Shown in pieces: positions 26,847 to 36,714 of a stretch of 47,482 bases of DNA. A model generated the notes under the pieces. That model was not told the DNA's origin and made no database searches. It saw only the letters and a program-made list of their open reading frames with translations. Positions within the stretch are counted from its first letter, which is position 1, and each line of letters opens with the position of its first letter. The stretch is from Prevotella vespertina (lineage in GTDB: Bacteria; Bacteroidota; Bacteroidia; Bacteroidales; Bacteroidaceae): assembly GCF_009728485.1 (NCBI RefSeq), contig NZ_VVIQ01000017.1, positions 1-47,482 on the forward strand. Direction: 5' to 3'. The translations under genes and the position numbers were made by a program.

Positions 26847-28211
26847 TTACTCGCTTACAAGTTTGTTGAACTCATCGAGAGTTACAGTCTTAGTATTTAG
26901 CTTCACTACCTTCTTAATAGCGGCAGCGAGCTTACGATCCAATGCTGCTTCTACGAAAGAATCGATGTTCTCGCGCTTCTTTAACATCTCATCAGCATAA
27001 CCATTCAAGTAGTCCTCTGGCACATTGGTCATACCATATTGAGCGAACTGGGCACGTGCCATCTGGCGTGCACTCTCACGTACATCATTATCATCGACCT
27101 TAATATCATTAGCTTGTGCTAGCTGTTCCTTGATTAAGTGCCATGTGAGTTCTTTGACGCTCTGCTCATAGTTCTTCTCTACAAACTCTTCACCCTTATC
27201 CTGGTTGTTAGCCAACATAATGCGCTTCAAGAGAGCATCTGGGAAAGTAAGATCGCCCACTTTCTTCTCACAATAAGCACGGAGATCCTGAACGAACTTA
27301 TAGTCAGAATCACCCTTCAACTGCTCTTTCAAACCATCAGCGATAGCCTTGCGGAATGCAGCCTCATCCTTTATCTCGGTATCTTCACCATATACGCTTT
27401 TCCATAACTCAGCATTATTCTCGGCCTTTACGAAGCGTGAGATTTCAGTGATCTGATACGAGAAGTTACCCTTATGTTCAGCAACTTCTTCCTTCTTGAT
27501 CTTCAATAGAGAAGACACCTCGATATCGTTATCTGGGTAAGCTGCAGTAGGATTGAAAGTGATAATATCACCAACCTTTGCACCATCAAAGAGCTTCTTC
27601 TGATCCTCAACCTTTATATATTGTGGCATCAAAGAAGCACCCTCTACAGTAATACCACCTTCAAGAGTATTACCATTCTCATCCAACTCACGAAGATCAC
27701 CCTTCAACAAGTCACGCTGTTCTGGATCGAAAGTCTCTGCCTTATCATAGTGACCTGCACGGCTCTGAAACATCTCAACTTGCTGATCAATCAACTTGTC
27801 ATCAACCTCAATCTCATAGAAGTCAATCTTGTTCTTACCATTTAATTCGATCTTAAACTCTGGTGCAACAGCAATATCAAACTTAAACTCATAAGGTGCA
27901 GGTTGCTCCAACTCTACAGGCTTTTGAGCCTCTGATGACATTGGCTGACCCAACATCTGAATCTTATTATCAGTAATATATTTCTGTAGATTCTCGCCTA
28001 GGATCTTATTGATAACATCCATCTTCACCTGTGGACCATACTGACGTTTAATCATGCCCATTGGTACTTGCCCCTGGCGGAAACCTGGTACATTAGCACG
28101 CTTACGATAATCCTTGAGGGTCTTCTCAACCTCATTCTTGTAGTCAGACTCTTCTACTGTAATGGTCATCAAACCATTTACTTTGTCTGGATTTTCAAAT
28201 GAAATCTTCAT
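26847..28211 (-). CDS. tig: Trigger factor
   Basis: A 454-residue ribosome-bound chaperone that meets nascent chains at the exit tunnel. The ribosome-binding signature GFRQGQVPMGMIKRQYG is at about residues 43-59. The middle FKBP-like domain (about 150-250) is present but divergent, lacking clear isomerase motifs, as is usual in Bacteroidota. The C-terminal helical arms run to the end. It starts at an ATG 90 bases from a TAnnTTTG element. It heads the tig-clpP-clpX order found in many bacteria, so chaperone and protease genes sit together. Confidence 0.94.
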   Translation of the reverse strand: MKISFENPDKVNGLMTITVEESDYKNEVEKTLKDYRKRANVPGFRQGQVPMGMIKRQYGPQVKMDVINKILGENLQKYITDNKIQMLGQPMSSEAQKPVELEQPAPYEFKFDIAVAPEFKIELNGKNKIDFYEIEVDDKLIDQQVEMFQSRAGHYDKAETFDPEQRDLLKGDLRELDENGNTLEGGITVEGASLMPQYIKVEDQKKLFDGAKVGDIITFNPTAAYPDNDIEVSSLLKIKKEEVAEHKGNFSYQITEISRFVKAENNAELWKSVYGEDTEIKDEAAFRKAIADGLKEQLKGDSDYKFVQDLRAYCEKKVGDLTFPDALLKRIMLANNQDKGEEFVEKNYEQSVKELTWHLIKEQLAQANDIKVDDNDVRESARQMARAQFAQYGMTNVPEDYLNGYADEMLKKRENIDSFVEAALDRKLAAAIKKVVKLNTKTVTLDEFNKLVSE

Positions 28212-28301
28212 CTTGATATTATTGAATTTATGTTTAATTATTATTTATCAAATGTTTACATACACGCTAAGAGTATTGCACTTCGTAGGGTATTTGGTGT
28301 G

Positions 28302-28309
28302 CAAAGATA
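28302..28309 (-). promoter_or_regulatory. -7 promoter element of tig
   Basis: TATCTTTG on the minus strand, about 90 bases upstream of the tig ATG. There is no exact TTTG at the -33 distance. The rest of the 461-base gap between tig and the SusC-like gene (28212-28672) holds no gene I can support, apart from the susC promoter on the other strand. Confidence 0.65.
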
Positions 28310-28549
28310 CTTAATTTTTCGCACAACCTTATCATATATAGAGGGAAATTTGTTTTTTTAACCTAGGTAGTAATGGTTAAAAACGAACTTATCAGCACTC
28401 TTCAAAACTCAAATCCCGACCCTTTTCCTCTAGAGAAGGGATCCTTTAAGAACCCAATTAGCAAGAGTTCTTATAACAATCAGTATTCTCTTTTCTCTTA
28501 TTAAATGTTAATTTTAGTATAAAAGTAAGATTCTTTTCACAAAAAGAAT

Positions 28550-28557
28550 TACATTTG
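28550..28557 (+). promoter_or_regulatory. -7 promoter element of the SusC/SusD operon
   Basis: TACATTTG fits TAnnTTTG and lies about 115 bases upstream of the SusC-type ATG. The -33 position does not match TTTG, so the promoter may need an activator or another sigma factor. The leader of roughly 108 bases is long compared with neighbouring genes. Confidence 0.6.
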
Positions 28558-28672
28558 TCACAAATAATACAATAAACCTAAACAGACATAAATACTAACC
28601 GACCTAAACAAACAAGAAACCTAAATCAAGTTTACCAGGTCGATATTATTCATCTAAGACACAATACTTAAT

Positions 28673-31663
28673 ATGAAACAGCAATTTAGGAAGCTGGGGA
28701 TGTTTGCAGTTGCAGCTGCCATTTCTACAGGATCTGCCTATGCAGGAAAGTCTGCTATGCAACCTATGACAAGTTTGCCTGTCATGCAACAGGACAATAA
28801 CACTTGCACAGGACAGGTTGTCGATGCTAATGGTGACCCTATCGTCGGAGCAACAATCATGGCAAAAGGAACTACACATGGTACTATTACTGATCTTGAT
28901 GGTAAGTTTTCTCTATCTAACGTAAAGGCAGGTACAATCATTATTGTCAGCTATGTTGGTTATGAAAAGAACGAGATTATATGGAGAGGAGGCTCACTTA
29001 ACGTTACCTTAAAAGAAAGTACACAAACCATGGATCAGGTTGTTGTCATTGGTTATGGTAGTGTTCGCAAAGCCGATTTGGCTGGTTCTGTAGCAGTAAT
29101 GAACGACAAAGCCTTCAGAGATCAACCTATTAAGAACGTTAGTGAAGCCTTCCAAGGACGTGTAACAGGTATCAATGTTGTCCAGAGTGGCGTACCTGGT
29201 GGTGGCGTAAAGATCCGTGTGCGTGGTACGAGTTCTATCCATCGTAACAACGACCCACTATATGTTGTTGATGGTATTGTACGTGAGAATGGACTCGACG
29301 GTATCAATACTGAAGATATCCAAAGCATACAAGTTTTGAAGGATGCATCGTCTACAGCCATCTATGGTAGCCGTGGTTCAAATGGCGTTGTACTCGTTCA
29401 GACCAAGCAAGGAAAACAAGGTCAACAGAGTATCATGTTTGATGCTAGCCTCGGAATTGCCAACGCTTACAACATGCCTAAGGTGATGAACACAAAGCAA
29501 TATGCACAGGCTTTACTTGATGGAGGTAAGATTACAAACCAAGCAGAGCTACAACCTTACCTCGATGGTACGAAGCCTGGCATTGATTGGATGGATAAGA
29601 TTCTCCGCACAGGAACTATTCAGAACTATAAACTTACGATATCTAAGGGTAATGCCGACACACAATACTACATGAGTGGCAGCTACCTAAAGAATAAAGG
29701 TGTCGTTGAGAATACTCAATTTGAACGTTATCAAGCTAAACTCAACATTCACTCTCGCCTTTATAAATGGTTTGAATTCACAGGAGACCTCGATTACAGC
29801 CATGGAAAGAGTACAGGAGGTGGTTTTGATATGTCGCAATATAATCCACTATGGATTGCTGAAAACTACTCTCCAACCATGGAGATGTATGACCAGAAAG
29901 GCAATTTTATGAAGGATCCTTATAACTCAATTCAAGCCAATCCTTATGGTATTTTGATTGCAAATGCTAGTCAATTTCGCACAGATATACTCACTGGTCA
30001 TGCAGACTTAAAGTTCCATATTCTTCCAGGACTTACCTTTACCAGTACCAACGGATTTGATTACTTTGATGGCAAAGGCTATAGTTTCTCAACCACAAGG
30101 GTACTTCCTAAGAGTAGTATGGGCAACAATGATCATCAACGTGCCACTTTACAAACCACCAATAACCTTACTTATACAGGCGCATGGGACAAGCATAACC
30201 TCACAGCAACAGGTGTATTCGAGGCTACACAGAGTACCACTCGTATGATGGGACTCAATGGTACTAACCTTCAAACAGAATCCGTTGGATGGTGGGATTA
30301 TAACAATGCAACTAACCGAGGTGGTTCAAACGATTACAGCAAGTGGGGACTTCTCTCATGGGTAGGTCGTGTAATGTACAATTACGATAATCGTTACATG
30401 CTAACAGGAACATTCCGTGCCGATGGTAGTTCACGTTTCTCAAAGAAGAAGTGGGGCTATTTCCCTTCTATCGCTGCGGCTTGGACCATCAGTAATGAGA
30501 AATTCATGAAACCAATCACATGGATTAGTAACATGAAAATCCGTGCTAGTTATGGTCTTATCGGTAACCAAGGAGTACCAGTATATGCAACTTTAGGCAC
30601 CATGACCGCTACTAACTTTGACTTCGGAACATCAACGACTTACACAGGCTACTGGGCTAAAAACATCGCAACCCCAGACCTAACATGGGAGAAGTCGAAA
30701 CAGTTTGACATTGGATTAGATGTTAGCTTCCTCAATAACAGGTTGGAGTTGAGCATTGACTACTTCAATAAGAAGACCACCGATGCCTTATTAAAGAAGT
30801 CACGTACTTATTATCTCGGTGGTACACAATACTGGGTTAATGCTGGTGAAATTACCAACAAAGGTCTTGATATTGCACTTACAGCACGCATCATAGATAC
30901 TCCAGAACTTTCATGGACATCTACTATCAATGGTTCTTATCTAAAGAATAAAGTCGTAAAGTTGACATCACAAGATCCAATTCTCTATGGTAGCTCACCT
31001 TCGCCAGGCACAGTTGAACCTTCAACTATCATTAAGGAAGGGCAACCTATCGGTACATTCTATGGTTACAAGTGGGCAGGTCTAAACGCAAATGGTCTCG
31101 ACAGCTATTATGCAGCCGATGGGAGCATCACTACAAGTCCCCAAAGTGCAGACCGACAGATACTCGGTTGTGCTAATCCAGACTTCACAATGGGTTGGAA
31201 CAACTCAATTACCTATAAGAATTGGGAGTTCAATGCCTTCTTCAATAGTGCCTTTGGAGCACAACGACTGAATCTTGTTCGTTTCGCAATGAACTCCATG
31301 GTAGGTGCTTCAAAGTTTGTTACTGCAGCCGATTATATCAGTGAGATTGGTAAAACAATGCCTGCTCTTAATGCTGTAGGAAATAATAACCTTGGCAACT
31401 CAAGCAAGTGGATTGAGAATGCAGACTACTTCCGTTGTGAGAACATAAGCATAGCATACAATATTGCTCGCAAGCACACTCACTTTGCTGATATACGCTT
31501 AGCATTGAGCATACAAAACCTCTTTACAATCACAAGCTACAAGGGTGCTGACCCTGCAGGTATGTCTTTTTCTAACAACAACGTCGACATGGACAATGGT
31601 ATTGATATGGGCACATATCCTAATCCACGCACCTTTACATTCGACATTCGCTTTAACTTCTAA
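28673..31663 (+). CDS. SusC/RagA family TonB-dependent outer-membrane transporter
   Basis: A 996-residue outer-membrane receptor. The signal peptide is at 1-25 (GMFAVAAAISTGSAYAG). A carboxypeptidase D-like regulatory domain at about 45-118 contains GATIMAKGTTHGTITDLDGKF. A TonB-box region QVVVIGYGSVRK lies at about 122-133. The plug domain at about 130-245 carries the SusC signature IQVLKDASSTAIYGSRGSNGVV. A 22-strand barrel fills the rest, ending in an aromatic residue (FDIRFNF). Such proteins form lidded complexes with SusD to import glycans or peptides. It lies 12 bases before its SusD partner. No anti-sigma factor, sensor, glycoside hydrolase or peptidase lies next to it, so the substrate cannot be read from context. 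Confidence 0.96.
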   Translation: MKQQFRKLGMFAVAAAISTGSAYAGKSAMQPMTSLPVMQQDNNTCTGQVVDANGDPIVGATIMAKGTTHGTITDLDGKFSLSNVKAGTIIIVSYVGYEKNEIIWRGGSLNVTLKESTQTMDQVVVIGYGSVRKADLAGSVAVMNDKAFRDQPIKNVSEAFQGRVTGINVVQSGVPGGGVKIRVRGTSSIHRNNDPLYVVDGIVRENGLDGINTEDIQSIQVLKDASSTAIYGSRGSNGVVLVQTKQGKQGQQSIMFDASLGIANAYNMPKVMNTKQYAQALLDGGKITNQAELQPYLDGTKPGIDWMDKILRTGTIQNYKLTISKGNADTQYYMSGSYLKNKGVVENTQFERYQAKLNIHSRLYKWFEFTGDLDYSHGKSTGGGFDMSQYNPLWIAENYSPTMEMYDQKGNFMKDPYNSIQANPYGILIANASQFRTDILTGHADLKFHILPGLTFTSTNGFDYFDGKGYSFSTTRVLPKSSMGNNDHQRATLQTTNNLTYTGAWDKHNLTATGVFEATQSTTRMMGLNGTNLQTESVGWWDYNNATNRGGSNDYSKWGLLSWVGRVMYNYDNRYMLTGTFRADGSSRFSKKKWGYFPSIAAAWTISNEKFMKPITWISNMKIRASYGLIGNQGVPVYATLGTMTATNFDFGTSTTYTGYWAKNIATPDLTWEKSKQFDIGLDVSFLNNRLELSIDYFNKKTTDALLKKSRTYYLGGTQYWVNAGEITNKGLDIALTARIIDTPELSWTSTINGSYLKNKVVKLTSQDPILYGSSPSPGTVEPSTIIKEGQPIGTFYGYKWAGLNANGLDSYYAADGSITTSPQSADRQILGCANPDFTMGWNNSITYKNWEFNAFFNSAFGAQRLNLVRFAMNSMVGASKFVTAADYISEIGKTMPALNAVGNNNLGNSSKWIENADYFRCENISIAYNIARKHTHFADIRLALSIQNLFTITSYKGADPAGMSFSNNNVDMDNGIDMGTYPNPRTFTFDIRFNF

Positions 31664-31675
31664 CAAAATAACGAT

Positions 31676-33310
31676 ATGAAAAGAAATATATTCTATGGCT
31701 GTATGCTCCTTGCTTCAGCCCTTACGCTACAAGCATGTAGTGATATTCTCGACGAAGACCCAAAAGGTAAGCATACCCCTGGTAATTTCTTCGCTTCACA
31801 AAACGACCTTGATGAAAGTCTATATGCCCTCTATGAGCAGGTGAATCATACTCAAAACTACACCAATCCAGGCTATCCTCAATGGCAAGGTGACGATATT
31901 ACGGCTAATCCAGGCTCTAATAAGCAGGCTTGTGCAGAGATAGATAAGTTCCAAGTGTCCGATAACAACAAGGGGGTAAGGGATGCTTGGAGACTGCATT
32001 ATAATCTCATTCAGGCAGCTAACTACATCATTGACAATGCAGAGAAGACGCCTGTTGCTAAAGAGAACATCGACCTTGCCATCGCCCAAGCACGTTTCTG
32101 GCGTGCATACGCATACTATTATCTTGTGCGTGTGTTCGGTCCTCTTCCCATCAATCTACACAATGAAGATGACAACGGAACAACTAAGTTAACTGATGTT
32201 CAGGGCGTCTATGACCTCATCGTATCGGATCTGGAGGCTGTTGATGCTGTCAATCTGCCAACACATTACACATCAGCTCCAGCCCAACTCTTCGGTGTTG
32301 ACGTCTATGTAACACAACAGGCGGTGAAGTCAACACTATCCGCAGTCTACATGTCAATGGCTGGTTATCCTCTAAACAAGGGTCAGGAATATTATGCGAA
32401 GGCTGCAGAAAAGGCAAAGGAGGTTATTGATGGTGTGAACAGCGGCAAGTATAACGCTACTATGGATGCTGATTGGCGTAACGTCTATTCGTATGGTAAC
32501 AACTACAACAAGGAGACTATACTTGGAATCAACTTCTCCCCGACAAAGAATTGGTCAACTGATTCAGAGTTCTCAAGCTGTTGTTTCTTTGAAAGTCTCG
32601 GTGGATGGGGCGATGCATGGGGTGAGATTAAGTTCTGGAAAGACTTCCCTGATGGTCCACGTAAGCGTGCCATCTATGATCCACAAATACGTTTAAAGGA
32701 TGGAACGCTCGTTGATTGGTGGGCACTTGCTGGTAGCGGTAAGCCTATTGTGGCAGAGCGTCACCCAATGTTCTCCATCTTTACCATCAATGCAGACGAT
32801 AATGGCAAGGAGATTAAAGCACCTTACGACTACACCAAGAAGCCTTACAAGGGTATGTGTACCGACACTCGCCATCAACTCATACGCTATCCAGAGGTAT
32901 TACTATGGTATGCAGAGAGTGCAGCACGCAGTGGTGGCAACCTCGCACTGGCTAAGGAATGTTTGAAGAAAGTGCGTGCTCGCGCTGTTGATGGGGCTGC
33001 GGCAACAATCGTTGATGGTGTTGCTATTGATGCTATGACCCCTAACCAGCTTGCAGAAGCTGCCTTTAAAGAGCATGGATGGGAAGTTGCTGGTAACTGG
33101 GTTGCCCTTGCTACACGCCGAAGTGATGAGTTGCGTATGAACATTCTACGTAATAACTTCGAGTATCGCAAGGCTAACGCACCACTCACAGTAGCCGCTG
33201 GGTTCGTTGCAACAGAGAGTGTTCCAGTCACAGGAACATGGAATGATAACATGAACTACTTGCCTTATCCAGGTACAGAAGTTGAGAAAAATCCAAACTT
33301 GAAGCGATAA
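31676..33310 (+). CDS. SusD/RagB family surface lipoprotein
   Basis: A 544-residue partner of the preceding SusC-type transporter. The lipobox is LTLQAC with the acylated C21, followed directly by the acidic stretch SDILDEDP, which resembles the Bacteroidota lipoprotein surface-export signal. The N-terminal half has the SusD tetratricopeptide-like helices, including WRAYAYYYLVRVFGPLP, the most conserved SusD motif. The C-terminal part has the typical LRLPEV-like line HQLIRYPEVLLWYAESAARSG (broken here) and ends NYLPYPGTEVEKNPNLKR, close to the usual LLPIP-x-E-x3-NP-L-QN ending. It binds the ligand and closes the transporter. The transcript ends at the hairpin from 33339. Confidence 0.95.
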   Translation: MKRNIFYGCMLLASALTLQACSDILDEDPKGKHTPGNFFASQNDLDESLYALYEQVNHTQNYTNPGYPQWQGDDITANPGSNKQACAEIDKFQVSDNNKGVRDAWRLHYNLIQAANYIIDNAEKTPVAKENIDLAIAQARFWRAYAYYYLVRVFGPLPINLHNEDDNGTTKLTDVQGVYDLIVSDLEAVDAVNLPTHYTSAPAQLFGVDVYVTQQAVKSTLSAVYMSMAGYPLNKGQEYYAKAAEKAKEVIDGVNSGKYNATMDADWRNVYSYGNNYNKETILGINFSPTKNWSTDSEFSSCCFFESLGGWGDAWGEIKFWKDFPDGPRKRAIYDPQIRLKDGTLVDWWALAGSGKPIVAERHPMFSIFTINADDNGKEIKAPYDYTKKPYKGMCTDTRHQLIRYPEVLLWYAESAARSGGNLALAKECLKKVRARAVDGAAATIVDGVAIDAMTPNQLAEAAFKEHGWEVAGNWVALATRRSDELRMNILRNNFEYRKANAPLTVAAGFVATESVPVTGTWNDNMNYLPYPGTEVEKNPNLKR

Positions 33311-33338
33311 GTTATTCATTTATTAAACCTATCCTGCT

Positions 33339-33384
33339 CACCTATTGCTTACTCTTCAAAAGAGTTTGCGATAGGTGGGCTTTC
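33339..33384 (+). terminator. Rho-independent terminator of the SusC/SusD operon
   Basis: A long stem pairs CACCTATTGC (33339-33348) with GCGATAGGTG (33368-33377), continued after one mismatch by ACTCTT with AAGAGT. GGCTTTCT follows. It begins 28 bases after the SusD stop. Confidence 0.85.
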
Positions 33385-33610
33385 TATATTATAGCGATTA
33401 TAACTACTCAAAGCAATGAGTGAAACACATTGTCACTACTATAACTTAATAAGAGTAATCCCCCTGATTATCTGCTTCGAAAGTATAGCTTACCAAGGCA
33501 GATACCATAACAAACCGACCAAAGAGACTTGTACAGAGATAAGTAAATACACCCAATGGTTTCAGTACTACCATTGTCTTAACGAATCGAATCTAGAGTT
33601 TGTTTCACAA
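33385..33610. other. Intergenic region, no supported gene
   Basis: An open frame runs from 33416 to 33790, but it has no recognisable domain, atypical composition, and crosses the tandem array at 33611. I do not regard it as a gene. No promoter or hairpin is visible between the terminator and the array. Confidence 0.5.
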
Positions 33611-33698
33611 GAAACGCCCCTCTCCATTCGAGAAAGGCGTTTCTTCATATCGAAGAGGGCATTTCCTTGTATCAAAGAAACGTCCCCTTCGTTTTTGA
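33611..33698. repeat. Tandem array, four 21-23 bp units (GAAAGCC type, second locus)
   Basis: Units start at 33611, 33632, 33655 and 33677 (spacings 21, 23, 22) and follow the same pattern as the array at 22313: GAAA-S-GCC-like, a pyrimidine arm, then A/G-T-A-TCRAA-like linkers. Neighbouring units can pair: AAGAAACGCC (33609-33618) is fully complementary to GGCGTTTCTT (33636-33645). It lies between the SusD gene and the convergent tRNA-Ser. Confidence 0.88.
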
Positions 33699-33825
33699 CT
33701 AATACTATTCTATCCTCTATTCATTTGGAAGAAGGGAGAGAAGAAGGTTTTAATAAAAGAAAACGTAACCATATCCTGCGATACACATAAGATATGATTA
33801 CGTTACTCTTTACCGAATAGCTTTG

Positions 33826-33914
33826 CGGAAGTAGAGGGATTCAAACCCCCGATACACCTATGGGCGTATACCGGATTTCGAGTCCAGCGCATTCGGTCAC
33901 TCTGCCATACTTCC
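33826..33914 (-). tRNA. tRNA-Ser (anticodon CGA)
   Basis: On the minus strand the acceptor stem GGAAGTA pairs with TACTTCC, discriminator G. The anticodon loop CTCGAAA gives anticodon CGA, reading UCG. A long variable arm (about GTATACGCCCATAGGTGTAT) marks it as a class II tRNA, and the T-loop is TTTGAAT. It is 89 bases long, without encoded CCA. A consensus promoter lies at 33930-33961. Confidence 0.96.
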
Positions 33915-33929
33915 TTACTAAATGCAGTG

Positions 33930-33961
33930 CAAAAGTAAGCATTTATGATGTAAACAACAAA
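33930..33961 (-). promoter_or_regulatory. Promoter of tRNA-Ser
   Basis: On the minus strand TTTG (33958-33961), exactly 20 bases, then TACTTTTG (33930-33937). The transcript start would be near 33923, nine bases before the mature tRNA. Confidence 0.9.
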
Positions 33962-34046
33962 TTATCAAAGGGTGAATTTCGCTCTAACTGATAATTAATA
34001 AAACAATGATGTACGCTCTAATCTAATGTTCAACTCCTATTGTCTA

Positions 34047-34874
34047 TTATAGCTCAACACCCTCTTGCTGTGCTCGCTTACGCTGGTCTAACAGCTGGAA
34101 GTCCTTCTTTTGTAGCACGAAGTCTGTACCCAGATACTTCTCCTTAACAATCTTATTGGCGGCTAACTCTTCTGGTGTCCCCTTGAAAAGGATGCGTCCT
34201 TCAAACAAGAGATAAGCTCGATCGGTGATATTCAACGTCTCGTGCACATTGTGGTCGGTGATAAGAATACCGATATTACGGAACTTCAATCGCCAAACAA
34301 TATGCTGAATATCCTCAACAGCGATAGGGTCTACACCCGCAAAAGGCTCATCCAGCATGATAAACTTTGGATCAATAGCCAGACAACGAGCAATCTCACA
34401 GCGACGACGCTCACCTCCAGAAAGACGGTCACCAAGGTTTTTACGCACCTTCTCGAGGCGGAACTCACGGATAAGACTTTCCATTTTATCAATGCGTTCC
34501 TGCTTATTTAACTTCGTCATCTCTAATACACTCATGATGTTGTCTTCGACACTCATCTTGCGAAAGACACTTGCTTCCTGTGGAAGATAGCCTATACCCG
34601 CACGCGCACGCTTATAGACAGGATAATTAGTAATCTCTTGGTCGTCAATATAAACATGACCTTCGTTAGGAACAACAAGTCCTGTTGTCATATAGAAAGA
34701 TGTTGTTTTTCCTGCACCATTCGGTCCGAGCAACCCGACAATCTCCCCTTGTCGCACACTAATACTCACACCATTTGCCACAGTACGCTTTCCGTACCGC
34801 TTTACCAACTTGTCCGTATGCAGGATACTCCCTTCTTCTTCTGGACGCACAACTATATTATCTGTCTCTGACAT
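34047..34874 (-). CDS. lptB: LPS export ABC transporter ATP-binding protein LptB
   Basis: A 275-residue ABC ATPase that powers lipopolysaccharide extraction from the inner membrane with LptF and LptG. Walker A is GPNGAGKT at 50-57, the signature [16 protein letters not shown] lies near 155-170, and Walker [19 protein letters not shown] follows. The sequence [13 protein letters not shown] is characteristic of LptB. It is about 30 residues longer than E. coli LptB (241), with a short N-terminal extension of about 18 residues and a charged tail ([15 protein letters not shown] onward). It is a single gene with its own promoter; LptF/G and LptA are not in the window, though the OstA-like gene at 15671 serves the same pathway. 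Confidence 0.93.
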   Translation of the reverse strand: MSETDNIVVRPEEEGSILHTDKLVKRYGKRTVANGVSISVRQGEIVGLLGPNGAGKTTSFYMTTGLVVPNEGHVYIDDQEITNYPVYKRARAGIGYLPQEASVFRKMSVEDNIMSVLEMTKLNKQERIDKMESLIREFRLEKVRKNLGDRLSGGERRRCEIARCLAIDPKFIMLDEPFAGVDPIAVEDIQHIVWRLKFRNIGILITDHNVHETLNITDRAYLLFEGRILFKGTPEELAANKIVKEKYLGTDFVLQKKDFQLLDQRKRAQQEGVEL

Positions 34875-34926
34875 AGCTATTCTTTTCTTTCGAGTTTGCT
34901 GTTATCTTGCCTCTCCTTATAGTTTG

Positions 34927-34958
34927 CAAATGTAGCAAAATATTAATAAAACAACAAA
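34927..34958 (-). promoter_or_regulatory. Promoter of lptB
   Basis: On the minus strand TTTG (34955-34958), a 20-base spacer, TACATTTG (34927-34934). The -33 element lies inside the left arm of the terminator of the upstream gene, so terminator and promoter share bases. Confidence 0.82.
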
Positions 34959-34989
34959 CAACAAGGCTATATAGCACCTTGTTGTTTGT
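34954..34989 (-). terminator. Terminator of the secreted leucine-rich protein gene
   Basis: A perfect 13-bp stem, ACAAACAACAAGG (34954-34966) with CCTTGTTGTTTGT (34977-34989), has a 10-base loop. Minus-strand transcripts run on into TTTATTAATATTTTG, and the plus strand has TTTTTT at 34991-34996. It begins 33 bases beyond the stop codon. Confidence 0.85.
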
Positions 34990-35022
34990 GTTTTTTAAGA
35001 GACAAAGAGTCACATCCGAGTA

Positions 35023-36360
35023 TTACTTAACTAGTTTCAGAACCTTACCAGACGCTGAACGAACAATATAAACACCATGTTTCAATTCTATATTTGATGG
35101 TGTACTTCCAGTCCAAATAGTCTTTCCATTCACATCAAAAACCATAACCTGTTGTGGTGTGGCTGTCTCTATACGACAACCATCATCGGTCTTTATCACA
35201 TGTAAAGCAGCATCCGAAGCCGTAACAGAAGTGATACCATTAGGGATGGCTTTGAGTTTTATCATATAAGTCCCAAGTGTATTGCTGCTCTTCTTACCGA
35301 TACCAGGGAAACCAGGGTTCGACATCTTGCAATAAACACGCACAATATCATCCTCCGACAAAGACTTATCAAAAGTAAATACACCAAGTATATTGGTCAA
35401 CTTGTTAGCAGGAACAGGCTCATAAGCAGCCGCTTCATTACGTTTATACATCCATGTGAACTCTGTTCGTTCGGCTGCTGTTGAGATACCACGAGCAGAC
35501 AGAAGGTAAGAAAGGTTTACTGTTAACCCGTTTACTTTATCTTGAGGAACAAGGTAAGCAGTCTGTCCACTGTATCGGAAGTTCTCGATTGGTGAATCCT
35601 GAATATAGCGGTCGGGGATTTGATCAAAAGCCAGTGCATTTCCTCGAACATCAAGCATTTGCAATTTACGAAGAGCCTTCGCTCCATTAATCTCACGAAG
35701 AACTTTCTTAGGATTAGCGAATACAAGGGTTTCTAAGTTAAGGTTATTGCTTACATCGAGCTTGCTAATAGACGCCCCCGTAACCCCTAACTGCTTTAGA
35801 TTCTTTGCGTCTTGATTATTCAACTGGCGCAATGATCCTTGTCCAAGAAGGGTTGGAGATGCCTGCACCGACACAAGGTTATCACTCTTAGGAAGTACTA
35901 TCTCACCAACACCACTAGCACTCAAGGTCAATACTTCAAGGTTAGGACATAAAGAGACATCCACCTTGTCGTGCGCAGTAAGGTCTACATAATCAACATT
36001 CAAATCACGAAGAGTATTTGACTTCACCTCTACCACACCATTTACTTCACGCCTCTGTACAATCCGTAAAGTCATTAGTTTGTCGGCAGCAATAGTAAAG
36101 GTACGCTCGGAAGTAGAAAGAGTTACGAATTGGTACTCTACCTTTGTGAAGGTTCCATCAGTATTTGAAGGAAAAGATTTAACGCCTTCATCTGATCCAA
36201 AATCACAGACGACGGGAGCATTAGCAAGCGTACGCACTGCAAACGAAACCGAGGCGGTATTAGCCTTCACACTGATTACTACCTTCTCATTAGGAATAGT
36301 TTGAGCTCTTGAAATTGTCACACAGCATAAGAATAAAGCTGAAATAAGTAATTGTTTCAT
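35023..36360 (-). CDS. Secreted leucine-rich protein with T9SS-type C-terminal domain
   Basis: A protein of about 445 residues that I cannot assign to a named gene. The signal peptide is MKQLLISALFLCCVTISRAQ, cleavage near residue 19-20; ATGs at 36363 and 36369 would add one or three residues. A beta-rich region occupies about 25-115. Residues 120-240 contain irregular leucine-rich repeats (PNLEVLTLSASG, NLKQLGVTGASISKLDVSNN, LRKLQMLDVRGNAL). An Ig-like or PKD-like stretch follows at about 280-370. The last 75 residues end VMVFDVNGKTIWTG...GVYIVRSASGKVLKLVK, matching the form of type A C-terminal sorting domains of the type IX secretion system. It should be exported across the outer membrane and attached to the surface. 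A role in adhesion or host contact is a guess. Confidence 0.82.
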   Translation of the reverse strand: MKQLLISALFLCCVTISRAQTIPNEKVVISVKANTASVSFAVRTLANAPVVCDFGSDEGVKSFPSNTDGTFTKVEYQFVTLSTSERTFTIAADKLMTLRIVQRREVNGVVEVKSNTLRDLNVDYVDLTAHDKVDVSLCPNLEVLTLSASGVGEIVLPKSDNLVSVQASPTLLGQGSLRQLNNQDAKNLKQLGVTGASISKLDVSNNLNLETLVFANPKKVLREINGAKALRKLQMLDVRGNALAFDQIPDRYIQDSPIENFRYSGQTAYLVPQDKVNGLTVNLSYLLSARGISTAAERTEFTWMYKRNEAAAYEPVPANKLTNILGVFTFDKSLSEDDIVRVYCKMSNPGFPGIGKKSSNTLGTYMIKLKAIPNGITSVTASDAALHVIKTDDGCRIETATPQQVMVFDVNGKTIWTGSTPSNIELKHGVYIVRSASGKVLKLVK

Positions 36361-36369
36361 CATACACAT

Positions 36370-36714
36370 TTGTTTTAATATAGCGTAAAAGGAACGCTAG
36401 TGAGTTATTTAAATAAATAAAGAAAGCAAATAGATGACACTTTGAATATGTGGCAATCATTTTGCAATATTCGTTATTTTATTTGAAATATGCAAACAAA
36501 ATTGTGCCAAACTGATAGTTAATAAGGAAAATAAATATTGCTCTTATATATATACGAAGCCATTAACACATTGAATAGAGATCATTTATTGTCAGCACAC
36601 CCCTCCCCTCTTGCCTTTCATCAGACATTTTATTCATGCACTATAATTCACAAGAACCACACAAGAAAGATTATTAAATAATGTCTTTCCTGCCTATATC
36701 TGTGATTATTTGCC
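36370..36714. other. Intergenic region between divergent genes
   Basis: AT-rich sequence with no credible reading frame. It must hold the promoter of the secreted leucine-rich protein, but no TAnnTTTG element is evident upstream of that start. No array of the 22-bp class is visible here. Confidence 0.45.

Noticed and set aside
28550..28672. A possible riboswitch in the long SusC leader
   Set aside because: No conserved aptamer core or nested stems could be recognised by eye in the 108 bases.
33416..33790. A 124-codon open frame downstream of the SusD gene
   Set aside because: It crosses the 22-bp tandem array and has no recognisable domain or promoter; the array explains its odd composition.
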